A DNA stretch of 64,000 nt from assembly GCA_964019335.1 (NCBI GenBank), contig OZ025690.1, positions 1-64,000 on the forward strand. Direction: 5' to 3'. The notes under the pieces were generated by a model. That model was given only the letters and a program-made list of their open reading frames with translations, was not told where the DNA came from and made no database searches. Made by a program: the position numbers and the translations under genes. Positions 30,137-41,053 of this stretch are shown here, piece after piece. Source of the DNA: Diplonema japonicum (lineage: Eukaryota; Euglenozoa; Diplonemea; Diplonemida; Diplonemidae). The first letter of the stretch is position 1, and each line of letters begins with the position of its first letter.

Positions 30137-33100
30137 TATTTTTCTCTTTTCTCTTTTTTTTTTCTCCTTCCCGCTGTTTTGTGGTGTTCTCTTCTTAATT
30201 GTGGGCAGTGCAAGATAGAAAAAAGAAAAAAAAAGAGGGAAAAAAAGAAAATCATCAAAATATTAGAAGCAGTATGAAAAGAAAAAAAAAAGAAAAAAGA
30301 AAGGAGGGAAAAGAAGAAAGAAAGGAAAAGCGTTTTCAACCTGGGGAGAGGGAGGGGACGGGACGGGGGCAAGTATAAGGAAAAAAGGTATTATGAAAGA
30401 AAGGGAAAAAAAGGGAGGGGGGAAGAGTGAGTTACACATAGTCAGAATAGGGGGGAGTAATTTCATGCACACACCGCCAGTCAAAGTAGTACTATCATCT
30501 GCGCGGCCCAGCGGCAGGTTTGGTCTCTTTGGCTGGGACCCCACGTTCGCTGCGTATCATGTGCGGTAGAGCCTGGGGGGGGGGAATAAGTTTACAACGA
30601 AGGATTTCTTTTTTGAAGTGTTTTTTTTTATGTTTTCTTTTTTTTTTTTTTTTAAACAAAGGGGATAAAACTCACTCAGGAGGGAGAGAAAAGAAGAAAA
30701 AAAAAAGACGTGAAAATTGGAAAAAGAAAAAAAAATATGGAAAAAAAAAAAAAAAACTTGACATAAAAAGGTTCGCGTTTTCTGGCTCACCAGTCTGTAT
30801 CAAAAAAAAAAAAAAAAAAAAGAATGGACTGCTGGGTTCTCTCACGAGAAAGGAAAAGGGGGGGGGAAAAAACAGAGAAAATGGGAATAATAGAAGAGAA
30901 AAAAAAACGAAATAAAAACAACTTTTTTTGCCCCCCCCCCTTGCTACAACGTAGCAATTTCTACCCTCAAACAATCCAAAAGCGATCTTGCAAAAGGTAT
31001 CCAAGCATATTCCGCCCCCCAAAAAAAGCTGATTATCTGTTACCTCCTTCTCGATCACACTGGCCGTTTGAGGAGAGCCCCCTGGGGTAAAAAGAAAACG
31101 CTTTTCCACGTTTATCTTCTTGTTTCTTTTGAAAGACCCCTTCGTTGTTTTTTTAAATTCTTTTTTAAAAGTTTCTTTTTAAATTTCGGAAATAAAAAAA
31201 AAAAAACACTTAAAGAGATGTGAAATAAAAAGGGGGAAGGGGGGAGAATCAAATAAAAATGATCAAGTTGGCGCCGTTTTGTGACTCTTTGGACTTTCGG
31301 CATTAGTGGTACCTTGCGAAGAGGAAAGGGGGCAGGGGGATGTTATATATCATGAGAGGGCTAATGCAACATTGGAGCAGAGAAGAAGAAAAAAGCCTAG
31401 GAGAATTGAGGAGAGGGGAGGGGGGATTTTTGCAGTATTCCTTCTTCTCTCTTATCCCCTCCCCCTATTTCTGTCATTTCTTCCCACACGGTGCTGAAAC
31501 ACACGCATGGAGAGGGGGAGGCATTTTGTTTTTTTGTTCTTTCTTTTTAAAAAAAAAAATGAGGGGGTGTTTGTTCCTTCATTTGTTTTTTTTTTTTTTT
31601 TTTTTTCCCCTTCTCAATCTTTTTTTTGTCAATCTTTTTTCTTCTCTTTTCATTGCTCGTAAATCAAAAAAAAAATAAAGAGGGGAATGGAAAAAGCTTT
31701 TTTTTTTTTTTCCCCTCTTTTTTTTTTTTTTTTTTTAAATTAAAGAATTAAAACAAAAACAAAAAAAAAGGGAGTGGGAAAATATCATAAACCCATGAGG
31801 TTACTTCATACTTTTCTTCTTTTTTTTTTAATAAAAAAAAAACACTCTCCACGGTACCTAAATATTTCTTTCTCATTGCTCAACTTGCCTCGAGGAAGTG
31901 TGTCAAATATAAAAAAAAAAAAAAAAAAAAAAAACTGAAAACTGGAGCCGATTTAAGAAGGCTGATCTGCGCCATAAAACTACACTTTCTGAAATGGTTA
32001 GGCCTGGCTTACGTACAATAGGCTCAAATAGGGAGGGCCAACCAGTGAACCTTTTTTTTTTTACCCATGAAACATGAAAGTTCCTTCCGGATGTGCTTCG
32101 CGTGGGTTGACAAGGGGGAGGTGTCACAACTCACCTGGGTAATAATCTACCCTGCTGCCCCACCAAAGATGTAAAAAAAAAAAAAGATTTCTTTTTTTTC
32201 ATTATTTCTTTTTCTTCCCAATGACACATTCTCCCCCCCCCCCCCCCCCCCTCGTTTTTCTTTTTGAAGTTTAGTTGTTCTTTCTTTTTTTTTAAAGTAA
32301 GACATTCGGCACGAGGGCACCACGATATGCCAACAAATAAAAAAAATAAAAAAAAAGGAAAAGCAAAAAAAAAGAAAATACACGAATCCAAAAAAGGTCT
32401 GAAATCCTTACTAGTGAGGAGAAACTAAACAGCAGTTAAGAGGGAGGGGGGAACAGGTTTCACACACACAAGTCCATTTTAAATGGAAGAAAAAGAAAAA
32501 AAAGAAGAGAAAGAGGGGTTGCAGGGGGAACAGATACGGCTGTCGGAGGAAATTAAAAAAAAAACGCAAAAAAAAAAAAGAAAAAAAAAAGAGGGGCTAG
32601 TGTCAGTAAGGAAGAAACAGGGAGAAAAGGGTGTATACATGCAGAGGGGAAATGAACCACACAAGAAGAAAAAAACCCACACACACACATAACCTTTTTT
32701 TTGCCAATAACTTTTTGCGTTTTTTTTTTTTTTAAACAATAGGAATGGAGGAGGAGGGGGAGTCAAGGGTCTTCAAAAAAAAATCATTTTCTCTCTCTCT
32801 TTCTTTTTTTTTTTTTACTTACGTATTGCCATGCCACCCTTGTTTTTTTGTTAAGGGGAAAAGGGGAGAAAGAGAGACAGAGAGGATGATTCATGACAGT
32901 ATTCTGCACCATCCCCCATCACTCCTTTTTTTTTTTTCTCCTTTTAGTATGTTCCACCCCTTTTCTTTACTTTCCTCTCTTTCCCTTTTTCTCTCTTTTT
33001 TTTTCCTTCAGTTTCTCCTTCTTCCTTCACTTCGATGTTTCATTCAAGAGACAAAAGAAGAAAATGCATTTCTTTCCAGCCACCCCTTCTACCTTGAATC

Positions 33101-33586
33101 ATACAAGTCCCACTTGCATAAAGAAGAAAATAGAGCGGCACACTCTTTTCTCTTTACCACACGAGAAACCGTACAATAGATAAGAAAAAGAAGGAGGGGG
33201 GGGGGGAGAAGAGACAAATAGACTCAGCGGGGATAAACAGGGCAAATAGGGCCGAAGCGAAAAAGAAAATGCACCTTAGAAAACACGTGAGAATGAAGGA
33301 CAGGAGGAGAAAACTAAAAAGAAAAAAAAAGAGAAAAAAAAAGTACAGGGTTGGAGTGGGGAGTTGGGAATTTACTTCTTCTTTTTTTTTTTTTTTACCC
33401 GGACATCCCGTTTTCCCGGAGGTGTCACTTTTGTTTTGTTTGTATTCTTTTTTTTCAAAAAAGGGGAGGAGGAGGAGGAGGGGAGAATATAGGGTTTGAA
33501 TTTGTTAAAAAAAAAAACCTTCTTTTTCTTTCTTTTTTTTTCATTGGCTATTTTTTTTTTGCACCCCTCCCAAAGTAACATAAACG

Positions 33587-33617
<31 letters not shown>

Positions 33618-33637
33618 AACGCACAAAAAAAAAAAGA
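30137..33637. other. 3.5-kb gene-poor, homopolymer-rich gap
   Basis: Mostly A, T, G and C runs of 8-20 nt with short purine or pyrimidine tracts. Open frames are almost entirely Lys or Phe runs. Short complex islands occur at about 30440-30580, 30950-31085 and 31930-32130; the second and third have minus-strand frames with mixed composition but no family, and may be decayed genes. No promoter or RNA gene can be supported. Confidence 0.65.
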
Positions 33638-35944
33638 TCAGTTTTCGAGCCTTTCGTAATATTTCTTAAAAGCATTGAAGTGATCCGAAGCGTGCCTGAT
33701 CCAGTTGAAATCGTCCCCACGCTTGCCAAGAGCGGTGTTTGTGGTAATATTCTCAAGCTGGCCGTCGAAGGAAGCGTGGATAAGATTGCTGTAAACATTG
33801 AGGATACAAGCTATGGGGACGAAGGCGTTGCAGTCATCGACAAAATCGTTGATATGCTGCTCCTTCTCCGCCTCGGGCATCCCGTCGCAAAACACCCCCA
33901 TCCTGTCCAAGTAAGCAGTGACAACCGTGCGAAGAAGATGGGGAACCTCATCGAGAGTGAGGTTGACCTCTTTCCTCTGAATCTGAATCTCCAAACTTGA
34001 GATCAACTTCGCAAAATCATACACCGCCAGGCTAGGCCCACACCACTCAATGTCGATAAGTGTCACGAGTGTTGGGTTTTCATTATCATTGACAATTGCG
34101 TTGCTGAGGTTGACGTCGAAGTGGCTGAAGACGATCTGCGTACTGAACCTAGACTTCAATCTCCCCAGTACTACCTTCTTCACCTCCTCGATGTCCTTCC
34201 TTTTGATAAACTCCGAATAGAACCCCGACCACACGTCGCTGTGCTTCAGTTCCGACCTCTCTGCGCTGATTAGTGCACACCTCCTCCACACCTCAAGCAG
34301 TGTGAAGCACAATGGCACGCCCTCCAACTTCTGGAAATGGTAGTCCACAATCGTGTCCTTGAAGTCTTTGTCCTTAATGACGTTGTGGAATCTTGCGATG
34401 ATATCCCCCAAGCACCTGAACATGGCCGTGCTGTCTGTGTTCTTCTTGTTCAACGCCTTCAACAATGTCATCCCGCTGACCCATTGTTCGATCCGCCCGA
34501 GGTACCTCTCGCACCCGTAATATGACGCGTTGATGTCGTGGTACTGAACGGGGCCCAGCCCAGCCCTGAAGAGCCCTTTTGCCACATTTCCGATGAAGTT
34601 GATCTCATCATGTATTATTCTGCGTGGCTTCTCCCAGTTGTAGAAGGTTACGAGCGCTTTACGGAGCTCCATGTCCTTGCGGACGCCTTTGTTGAATTTC
34701 ACTTGGAAGATCCTGCTGTCCACGAGCCTGCGTACCACCAGCTCATCGGGCTGCACGTTGTTCGCCTTCCATGCGTCCAGCTTCCCGATGCAGTACGACT
34801 TCAGCGCATGGTCGTTCCTGTTCAGCTGTGCGATGTCAAGCTTCAGTCCGTGCCTGATGCCGTGTCTTATGAAGAGCTTGTTCATGTGGAAAAGGTATTT
34901 ATCAACACCCTTGAAGCCGGGCAGCACGTTGGCATCGACGACGTAGTGCGTCTTCGTGTTCTTGTCTACCAGCACATCGAAGCCGAAGAGCTCGACGTTC
35001 CACTCCAACTCCATCGCCAGCTTGAAGATGTTCACCGTGTTGAAGTCCAGATCGCTGGACTCCTCCTTCATGTGCTCGACGAGGCGTTTGCACTCCACCC
35101 TGCCGGCCCTGTTCGTGATGACGTCGGAGAAGAAGGTGATGTACGCGTTGCACTTCTCGCTGGTTTCGTACTCAACGTAGCTTCCCTTAATCTCCTCGGC
35201 ATAGGCCTTCAGGGTGTCGGTGTCGGTCGACTCAAGATCTGGAAGGGACGGCCTTCCTCCTACGAAGATGTGTTGCGCGATGACGTAGATTTTGTAGACA
35301 ACACCCGAGTGCGGGACGTACTGCTCAAGAGAGAACTCGTCACAAGGTGCGGCTTCGGTGAAGGCACGCAGGCCATCTTTGTTGAATACGACGCCCATCT
35401 GTTTGACAGCAGTGGACTTGGGCTTCACGACGATTGGGAAGGGCGGGAGGTCTGCAGAGGGAAGCTGTTCACCTTTCTTGCAGCAGGTCCACTTCGGGGA
35501 CTCGCACCCGCAGCCGTTGTTGTTCACGACCCTCACAACAGCGGCAAGCCTCTTCAGGAAGGCTACCATGTTGTACCTGTCGACAAGCACCCTCTCACAC
35601 GCCAGTGGTATGAGGTTCAGTTTGTTGAACTCGTCTTTGTACTTGCTCCTCATCATTTCGTCGTAGTTGCCTAGACATGCGTCGTGCATCGGGTCACCAC
35701 GGCTGCCCAGCGCCTTGTGAAGCTTGCTGATGATGATATCCGGCTTTGTGTCCATTTCGTCTAGCTGTTCCACCAGGTCGTTCTTGATGTCGAGAGCAAC
35801 CACGTTGACCTGTCCCTCTAGCTCTTGCTCCTTGTCCTTATACTCCTGCGACAGCATCAGCTTTCTGTTTTTATCAACAGCAAAGCAGGTTGCGAGTTGC
35901 AACTTCCTATTCCTGCCAAATGTGAATTCATAATCTGCCGTCAT
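33638..35944 (-). CDS. Fusion of inositol-trisphosphate 5/6-kinase (ITPK1) and choline/ethanolamine kinase
   Basis: A 768-aa single-exon protein with two kinase domains. Residues ~1-345 follow ITPK1 (ATP-grasp): PDIIISKLHKAL, CERVLVDRYNMVAFL, PFPIVVKPKSTAVKQMGVVF, EQYVPHSGVVYKIYV, GGRPSLPDL and the metal-binding end YVVDANVLPGFKGV. Residues ~400-768 follow choline/ethanolamine kinase: FRAGLGPVQYHD early lobe, Brenner's motif FSHFDVNLSNAIV with catalytic Asp and Asn, and LIDIEWCGPSLAVYDFAKLI with the metal-binding acidic residue. Both sets of catalytic residues look intact. The first would phosphorylate inositol phosphates, the second would start phosphatidylcholine/ethanolamine synthesis. No stop or frame change lies between them, so this is a true single reading frame. 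Confidence 0.93.
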   Translation of the reverse strand: MTADYEFTFGRNRKLQLATCFAVDKNRKLMLSQEYKDKEQELEGQVNVVALDIKNDLVEQLDEMDTKPDIIISKLHKALGSRGDPMHDACLGNYDEMMRSKYKDEFNKLNLIPLACERVLVDRYNMVAFLKRLAAVVRVVNNNGCGCESPKWTCCKKGEQLPSADLPPFPIVVKPKSTAVKQMGVVFNKDGLRAFTEAAPCDEFSLEQYVPHSGVVYKIYVIAQHIFVGGRPSLPDLESTDTDTLKAYAEEIKGSYVEYETSEKCNAYITFFSDVITNRAGRVECKRLVEHMKEESSDLDFNTVNIFKLAMELEWNVELFGFDVLVDKNTKTHYVVDANVLPGFKGVDKYLFHMNKLFIRHGIRHGLKLDIAQLNRNDHALKSYCIGKLDAWKANNVQPDELVVRRLVDSRIFQVKFNKGVRKDMELRKALVTFYNWEKPRRIIHDEINFIGNVAKGLFRAGLGPVQYHDINASYYGCERYLGRIEQWVSGMTLLKALNKKNTDSTAMFRCLGDIIARFHNVIKDKDFKDTIVDYHFQKLEGVPLCFTLLEVWRRCALISAERSELKHSDVWSGFYSEFIKRKDIEEVKKVVLGRLKSRFSTQIVFSHFDVNLSNAIVNDNENPTLVTLIDIEWCGPSLAVYDFAKLISSLEIQIQRKEVNLTLDEVPHLLRTVVTAYLDRMGVFCDGMPEAEKEQHINDFVDDCNAFVPIACILNVYSNLIHASFDGQLENITTNTALGKRGDDFNWIRHASDHFNAFKKYYERLEN

Positions 35945-36167
35945 TTTTTCGTTTTAAAAGTTTTTTTTTTAGTTAGTCTTTTGAAGGGGGGAAGGGGGTC
36001 CGGAGAGGAAAAAGTGGGAGAAATAAATTGTGAGCACCCCAATCCTGTGTTTGAAAAAAAAAAAAAATCACTGAGGAAACGAAGTGGTTAACAACGGTGG
36101 CTTGCCTCCTTATGACCCTTTGGGTCGTTCCCTGCTTCCCACCGTAGGTAGCTGACGTTTGTAGCAT

Positions 36168-36469
36168 CTAATTTCTTTTTCTCAATATTCTCAGCTTGGC
36201 TGCTGTCATCCTCGACACAAACAGGGCCTCAATCAAAGCCAACGACGTGGACAGACGTTCCCTCCTCCGCTTGGCCCGAAAGTGAGTCACAGTGCTGCGA
36301 TAAAGAAAGGGGAAAAATATTATACAGGGCCAATGCCCATTTGCTATAAACAATAAATACTTCAGAACAGAATGATTCACAAACCTGTAAAGGCAGTAAA
36401 AACCCACCTTGAAAGGAGGAGACAAAAGCCGTAAGGGTCAACAAAAAGCTTACTCAATCCGTTATCCAT
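36168..36469 (-). CDS. Possible small two-exon gene overlapping the IQ-motif gene
   Basis: A 62-aa model, MDNGLSKLFVDPYGFCLLLS joined to TVTHFRAKRRRERLSTSLAL and ending KLRILRKRN, after removal of a 113-nt GTGGGT...CGCAG intron (36295-36407). Its ATG overlaps the last 16 nt of the IQ-motif gene in another frame. The donor is not GTATG and the intron is longer than most, so it could instead be an alternative end of the upstream gene or chance. Confidence 0.35.
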
Positions 36470-38913
36470 CCCACTGTACAGTAAAGGCAAATTTCAGAGA
36501 GAACCTCTCGAAGGATTAGGTTCATGGAGGGAATAACAGGGAGAGTGTAGGAGGTTTGTTCCATATCTGGTGACATGACGATCACAGTGAGAAGGTTTGA
36601 GTTAAAGAGGATCTGGTTGACCGGTGCAGAACCGTCCTCTTGAACAAGGCTCATGTTCTTTTTGGCATTTATAAATAATGACATTGTTTCGCGCAGGGGG
36701 CGTTTCATCGAACTTTCGTCGGAAACATTTGAGTGTGCATTTGATGGATTTGAGTATGCGTGTTGATACGAGGATGTGGTCGAAGACTCAAAAGATTCTT
36801 TTGTCAATTCGTGAAGTTCAACCACATCCAAGTTGATGCTGACACCAACACCAAGCTTCAAGCAGCTATCTATCACAAACGGCACTATTCGACTCCTCGA
36901 CAGCACCACCTTGACGTTCATCATTTGGTCGTTCGGCACCGTCCCCAACACTACTTCCATAGTCCTCATTGACAACTCGCACTTCGTCACGGTGCACTTT
37001 GTGTCGTCATTCACAATTAGCATGTTGCGCAGCGTCACCAGGTTGCCCATTGCGTCCAGGAAGCTGTTCATCTCGTACTTGATGCCCCGCTTTGCAAGGA
37101 ACACCGAAACATGCTTCAGAACAAGGTTCAGCGATTCTTGCTTTAATTGTATGGTCGGCTGGTGGCTCGATGACCTTGGGATGAAGCAGGTGTTCGCGTT
37201 GTCATAGTACAGCATCTTAAGGTCGTAGGCCACATCATCCCTGACAACCTCCGTAGCTAAGGTCCCCTCGCGATCCCTGATCAACCACAGATTGTCCTTC
37301 GTGTCGAGGAGTGCCAGACCTTGCGGAATGAGCGCCGTGTTAACGTCAAGTATGTGCAGCAAGGCCTCCCAGACGTTATCTTCAGCAGGGAGCACATCCA
37401 CAACACCAATAGATATGACCAATGTGTTCATGTTAAATGTAATGTAGTCCGCCTTCTGCGTGACACCGTCAGTGCATGCGTACAAGCTGCTTTCTTCAAT
37501 CCTGAGCAACACCTTTTCCCCATTCACCCCTAAAATACAGCAGTGATAAAAGGGCACATCTGGGTGGATATGATGCACGTGTGCAGAGATGTCAGCAGGG
37601 TACTCGATATCCAGCTGCCTGTCGCCCATCATGCACTTGCCGGAATACTCATTAAACACGATATACTGCTCCGTTCTGTCTTCGCTGGTTATAACTATCT
37701 TGTTGTCATGCGTCACCACGTAGCTCAAAATATTCTGATTGTCCTCCTTAATGGCATAGCTGAACGGGCAATGCACAATGAAGCAGAAGGACTTGAGGTA
37801 CGGCACAAAAGATTCGGAAATGCTGATGGAGATCTCCCTCCCGTTACCCGTCAGGCAGCGCAGCTGGCTGGAAGGGAGAATCATCACGGAGGCGAATTCT
37901 CCTAACTTTGCGGTGTTCTTGTGTATGGATATCTGCCCCCTCCCAGTTTTGATGAACCACCACCGTGTCGTGTCTTCACTATACTTCACGTGCGGTGTGC
38001 GCATATTATGTAACACGATCAGAAGCTCCTCGTATTGCTCCGGCGTGCATGAGCACACTGCGAAGTTGATTATCGTCTTCTCAAGCATAGGGTCATACAA
38101 GAAAACGCTGATAGGCTCCCCGTTACAAAAGTAGCCGCTGTCGGACTTAGTAATCCTTGTTGCCTGTAGGATGACGGTGTGGTGTATCGTGGTGCTGCAC
38201 AAGCTTTGAAGGAGCTCAAGCTTCTGTTTAGTTTCGCAAACCATTGGTATTCGCCTGAGATCATTGAATGTTATTGTTGCCGTTTCCAAGTTTAGAGTAA
38301 GTTCCCTGCACTGAGATCTGGGCTTGTTGTTCGACAGGTCCCACACTTGAACCTCTCGCTGCATGAACTGCAAGTACACAGAGCCCAGATTCATGAGGTG
38401 TCCTTCCCCGTTGAGCTTCTCAAACAGCTTTCGGTATACTTTTACCTTCGACACCGCCTGACGCCAACAGCACTGTATCTTGATAGCAGCATTCTGCTTC
38501 CTTTTTTCTTCCTTGCGTTGTTCCTCCTCGACCCTCAAGCTCATCTTTCCATGTACACGGAGTTTCGCCAGCGCGGCGTATGCGAAGCTCTGGATCACAC
38601 CCGATGCTGCGTCGTTCCTCTTGACCTGCACCCTGTCTATATGTAGCTGGAGCAAGGACTGCTGTGAAACCTCTAAGCTCCCGCTCAAGTCCAATACAAC
38701 AGATTCTAGCTCCCCGATCACCTCCTGCTGCTTTAATATCTGTGTCTTTAGCTCCTTGATAATTGTGTACAAAACTTCTTGTTCCGTTCCTGTCCGAGGT
38801 CCAGGGCCCACCCCTGACCGCACCCATTGCGTGAGCCTTTGCGTCTTTCTTTTGTATTCATGTAAGTCGGCATAAGAAGGCCGTGGGTGCGCCGGAGGCC
38901 CTGGTTTAATCAT
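36454..38913 (-). CDS. IQ-motif protein, function unknown
   Basis: An 819-aa single-exon protein starting MIKPGPPAHPRPSYADLHEY. A coiled coil at about residues 45-90 (EVLYTIIKELKTQILKQQE) is followed by an IQ motif, AAIKIQCCWRQAVSKVKVY, expected to bind calmodulin or a related light chain, and then a long beta-rich region without a recognised family. The ATG at 38913 was preferred to one further upstream because the extra sequence is Pro/Phe-rich leader. A 19-nt G run lies in the leader near 39000. Confidence 0.78.
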   Translation of the reverse strand: MIKPGPPAHPRPSYADLHEYKRKTQRLTQWVRSGVGPGPRTGTEQEVLYTIIKELKTQILKQQEVIGELESVVLDLSGSLEVSQQSLLQLHIDRVQVKRNDAASGVIQSFAYAALAKLRVHGKMSLRVEEEQRKEEKRKQNAAIKIQCCWRQAVSKVKVYRKLFEKLNGEGHLMNLGSVYLQFMQREVQVWDLSNNKPRSQCRELTLNLETATITFNDLRRIPMVCETKQKLELLQSLCSTTIHHTVILQATRITKSDSGYFCNGEPISVFLYDPMLEKTIINFAVCSCTPEQYEELLIVLHNMRTPHVKYSEDTTRWWFIKTGRGQISIHKNTAKLGEFASVMILPSSQLRCLTGNGREISISISESFVPYLKSFCFIVHCPFSYAIKEDNQNILSYVVTHDNKIVITSEDRTEQYIVFNEYSGKCMMGDRQLDIEYPADISAHVHHIHPDVPFYHCCILGVNGEKVLLRIEESSLYACTDGVTQKADYITFNMNTLVISIGVVDVLPAEDNVWEALLHILDVNTALIPQGLALLDTKDNLWLIRDREGTLATEVVRDDVAYDLKMLYYDNANTCFIPRSSSHQPTIQLKQESLNLVLKHVSVFLAKRGIKYEMNSFLDAMGNLVTLRNMLIVNDDTKCTVTKCELSMRTMEVVLGTVPNDQMMNVKVVLSRSRIVPFVIDSCLKLGVGVSINLDVVELHELTKESFESSTTSSYQHAYSNPSNAHSNVSDESSMKRPLRETMSLFINAKKNMSLVQEDGSAPVNQILFNSNLLTVIVMSPDMEQTSYTLPVIPSMNLILREVLSEICLYCTVGWITD

Positions 38914-39096
38914 CCTGTGGGGGGTTAAAAAAGGGGGCAATATACGTAAAAGATAAATAAACTCACGGAAGGTGGGCTTCGCAAAGGAGAGAAACAGGGG
39001 GGGGGGGGGGGGGGGTATTCTGCGTGTGCACACCATATGCAAGTTTTCTCAACCCACTAAACGTAGCGTAGTAGTTTAGGGGTATAACCTTTGAAA

Positions 39097-39351
39097 CTAA
39101 GCATGGGCCATCAGGAGGCCACGCTCTTTGGGGCTGGTGCGGCTGCTTCCGCAGTTGAGTGTGAAGGGTGACTTTTTAACCATATGTTCGACCCCAGGCA
39201 CCTTCGTCAGCTCAGTCCCGCTGATTGTCATCGGGAATTCACTGCAGTAGGTTCTGGTTTGCTTAAGCAAATCCTGTTTTCCCTGAGCCGTGAGAATTAT
39301 GCTGGTTAGGGGTATATTAAGGCGGGGAGCCATTCGAAGAAAGTCTAGCAT
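39097..39351 (-). CDS. Small hypothetical protein
   Basis: An 84-aa frame, MLDFLRMAPRLNIPLTSII start, with mixed composition and no low-complexity. It lies between two real genes on the same strand with 183 and 51 nt either side, which suits the spacing of the cluster. No family recognised. Confidence 0.55.
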   Translation of the reverse strand: MLDFLRMAPRLNIPLTSIILTAQGKQDLLKQTRTYCSEFPMTISGTELTKVPGVEHMVKKSPFTLNCGSSRTSPKERGLLMAHA

Positions 39352-39402
39352 CCACCAAAGTATAAAACATCCACCAAAATATTAAAAAAAAAACAACGCT
39401 AC

Positions 39403-40518
39403 TTATGGGGCAGCGCCGTTCAGCACACAGCCGTGCTTCCTAGCGTACGCCTGCAGGTCGTGGACGAAGGGCGTCATTTCAGATGAAGACATGAAGCTGG
39501 AAGAGAAGGAATTCCTGGCTAGCTCGACCAATTCTTGTTTAGAAAGCGAAGAGTGTTCTTGAGCGTACTTGAAGTTAGCGTTGAGGTACCCACGGAAGTA
39601 GGCAGGGTCGTCGGAGTTGATGGTGACCCTGGCGCCAGAATCGACGAGACGCCTGACGATGTTGGTTTCGTTGTTGAAGAAACGTGCGTTGACCTTCAGC
39701 ATAACGTTGGAGAGGGGACACGTCGTGAGAGGGATGTTGTCACGAACAAGCCTCTGCAACACGTCAGTGTCGAGCAGTGAGAGCACACCATGGTCCACAC
39801 GTTCGATTCCAAGTGCTAGGGCCTCTGTGATGTAAGGAACAGGCATCCCTTCCTCACCACAGTGCGACACAAGACGCACTTCAAGCATTTTTTTCGCTTC
39901 ATCAAAAACGCTTTGAAACACGCTGGGCTTTGTGCTGATCTCAGCATTTGACATGCCAAGACCGATGAAGTGGTCCTTCAAGGGTTCCAACAACTGCAGG
40001 GTGGTAAAAGCGCTGGGGAGGCCTGAGAAATTACCGAGAGGTGTCCGGTCGTCGGTGTCACTTACCTTCCAGTCGCGGAGGATGCTAGGGATGAGCCTCC
40101 CTTTGAAGGTAGCAGCGTTGTCAGAAAGTGCCTCAGAGAGGCCTAGTACAATGTCTTCGATTGTTACGCCACGCTCGAGATGGCTTTGGGGGTCGAAAAA
40201 AATCTCGGAGTACCTGATGTTGTTCTCCTTTGCGCGGGTTATGTACAACACCATCAGGTCATAGAAATCCTGCTTCTTCCTCAACACCCCTGATGCGGTG
40301 TTGTACAGGTTCAGAAAATCGCTCAGGTCCTCGTAATTCTCCCTCTTGAGTAATATCTCTTTTATCGCATCTTCCTTCCCGCTCCAACCACCTTCCTCCA
40401 AGACCCCCGCCAGCATCCCATTTCGTTCCGCAATGTCCATCATCAGTTGTGGCTCCAAACACCCTTCAATGTGAACATGCAGTTCGGCTTTTGGTAGACC
40501 TTCTATAAAAGCATCCAT
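39403..40518 (-). CDS. Adenine/adenosine deaminase family enzyme (Aah1-like)
   Basis: A 371-aa single-exon metal-dependent deaminase. Visible motifs: KAELHVHIEGCLEPQ with the first HxH, RLVSHCGEE with the next metal histidine and catalytic Glu (HxGE form), ERVDHGVL, LTTCPLSNVML and TINSDDPAYFRGYLN with the metal-binding Asp pair. The CPLSN and NSDDPAYF forms are closest to the fungal adenine deaminase Aah1/bacterial Add-like branch, so adenine deamination to hypoxanthine is the better guess than adenosine deamination. Role: purine salvage in the cytosol. Confidence 0.9.
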   Translation of the reverse strand: MDAFIEGLPKAELHVHIEGCLEPQLMMDIAERNGMLAGVLEEGGWSGKEDAIKEILLKRENYEDLSDFLNLYNTASGVLRKKQDFYDLMVLYITRAKENNIRYSEIFFDPQSHLERGVTIEDIVLGLSEALSDNAATFKGRLIPSILRDWKVSDTDDRTPLGNFSGLPSAFTTLQLLEPLKDHFIGLGMSNAEISTKPSVFQSVFDEAKKMLEVRLVSHCGEEGMPVPYITEALALGIERVDHGVLSLLDTDVLQRLVRDNIPLTTCPLSNVMLKVNARFFNNETNIVRRLVDSGARVTINSDDPAYFRGYLNANFKYAQEHSSLSKQELVELARNSFSSSFMSSSEMTPFVHDLQAYARKHGCVLNGAAP

Positions 40519-41053
40519 TTTCTTTTCTTATTTTCTTTTGTCTCTGCACTTTTTTATTCTACGCGGTTGGCAAGAAAAGAAAATGGAAGAGAAAAAAAAA
40601 AGGGAGAGGGGAAGAAAGAGGACAAAAAAAAAAACAACAATAAAAAAGCTTGGTAAGGTATTACTAAGAGGGAACAAAAAAAAGGGGGGAGGGGGGAATT
40701 TCATAACTCCTTTTTTTTTTAAATGAAGAAAATATAAGGTCTGAGGATGTGTGCACCCCTCCTCTTCAAAACACCCCGCCCACCCCCGTAACATCTAATA
40801 AATAGTGGTGGGGACTCAAAGCGACTTTCAAAAAAGTCAAATAAGAGGAAAGCAAAAGGGAGGGGGAACAAAAAGGGAGGGGAGGGGGGAACAATTGTGG
40901 TTCATAAAAAAATATACGTTGGGCGGTGGTATCACATAACTGAATGGTGTTTCTTTCTATTCTCCCCCCTTTTTTTTCATTCATCTACTCTATGTGCTTT
41001 TATTCTCTAATACTTTAGTCGTATAGAGTTTAGTTAGTTTTCACGCTTTGTCC
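40519..41053. other. Non-coding interval
   Basis: About 530 bp of purine- and pyrimidine-rich sequence with runs of A, T and G. It should hold the 5' leader of the deaminase gene and the 3' UTR of the prolyl-hydroxylase-like gene. No RNA gene or other ORF is supported. Confidence 0.55.

Noticed and set aside
34538-35674. Long plus-strand open frame (378 codons) antisense to the kinase fusion
   Set aside because: It is the complement of a strongly conserved two-domain enzyme; composition is a shadow of the minus-strand codon bias.
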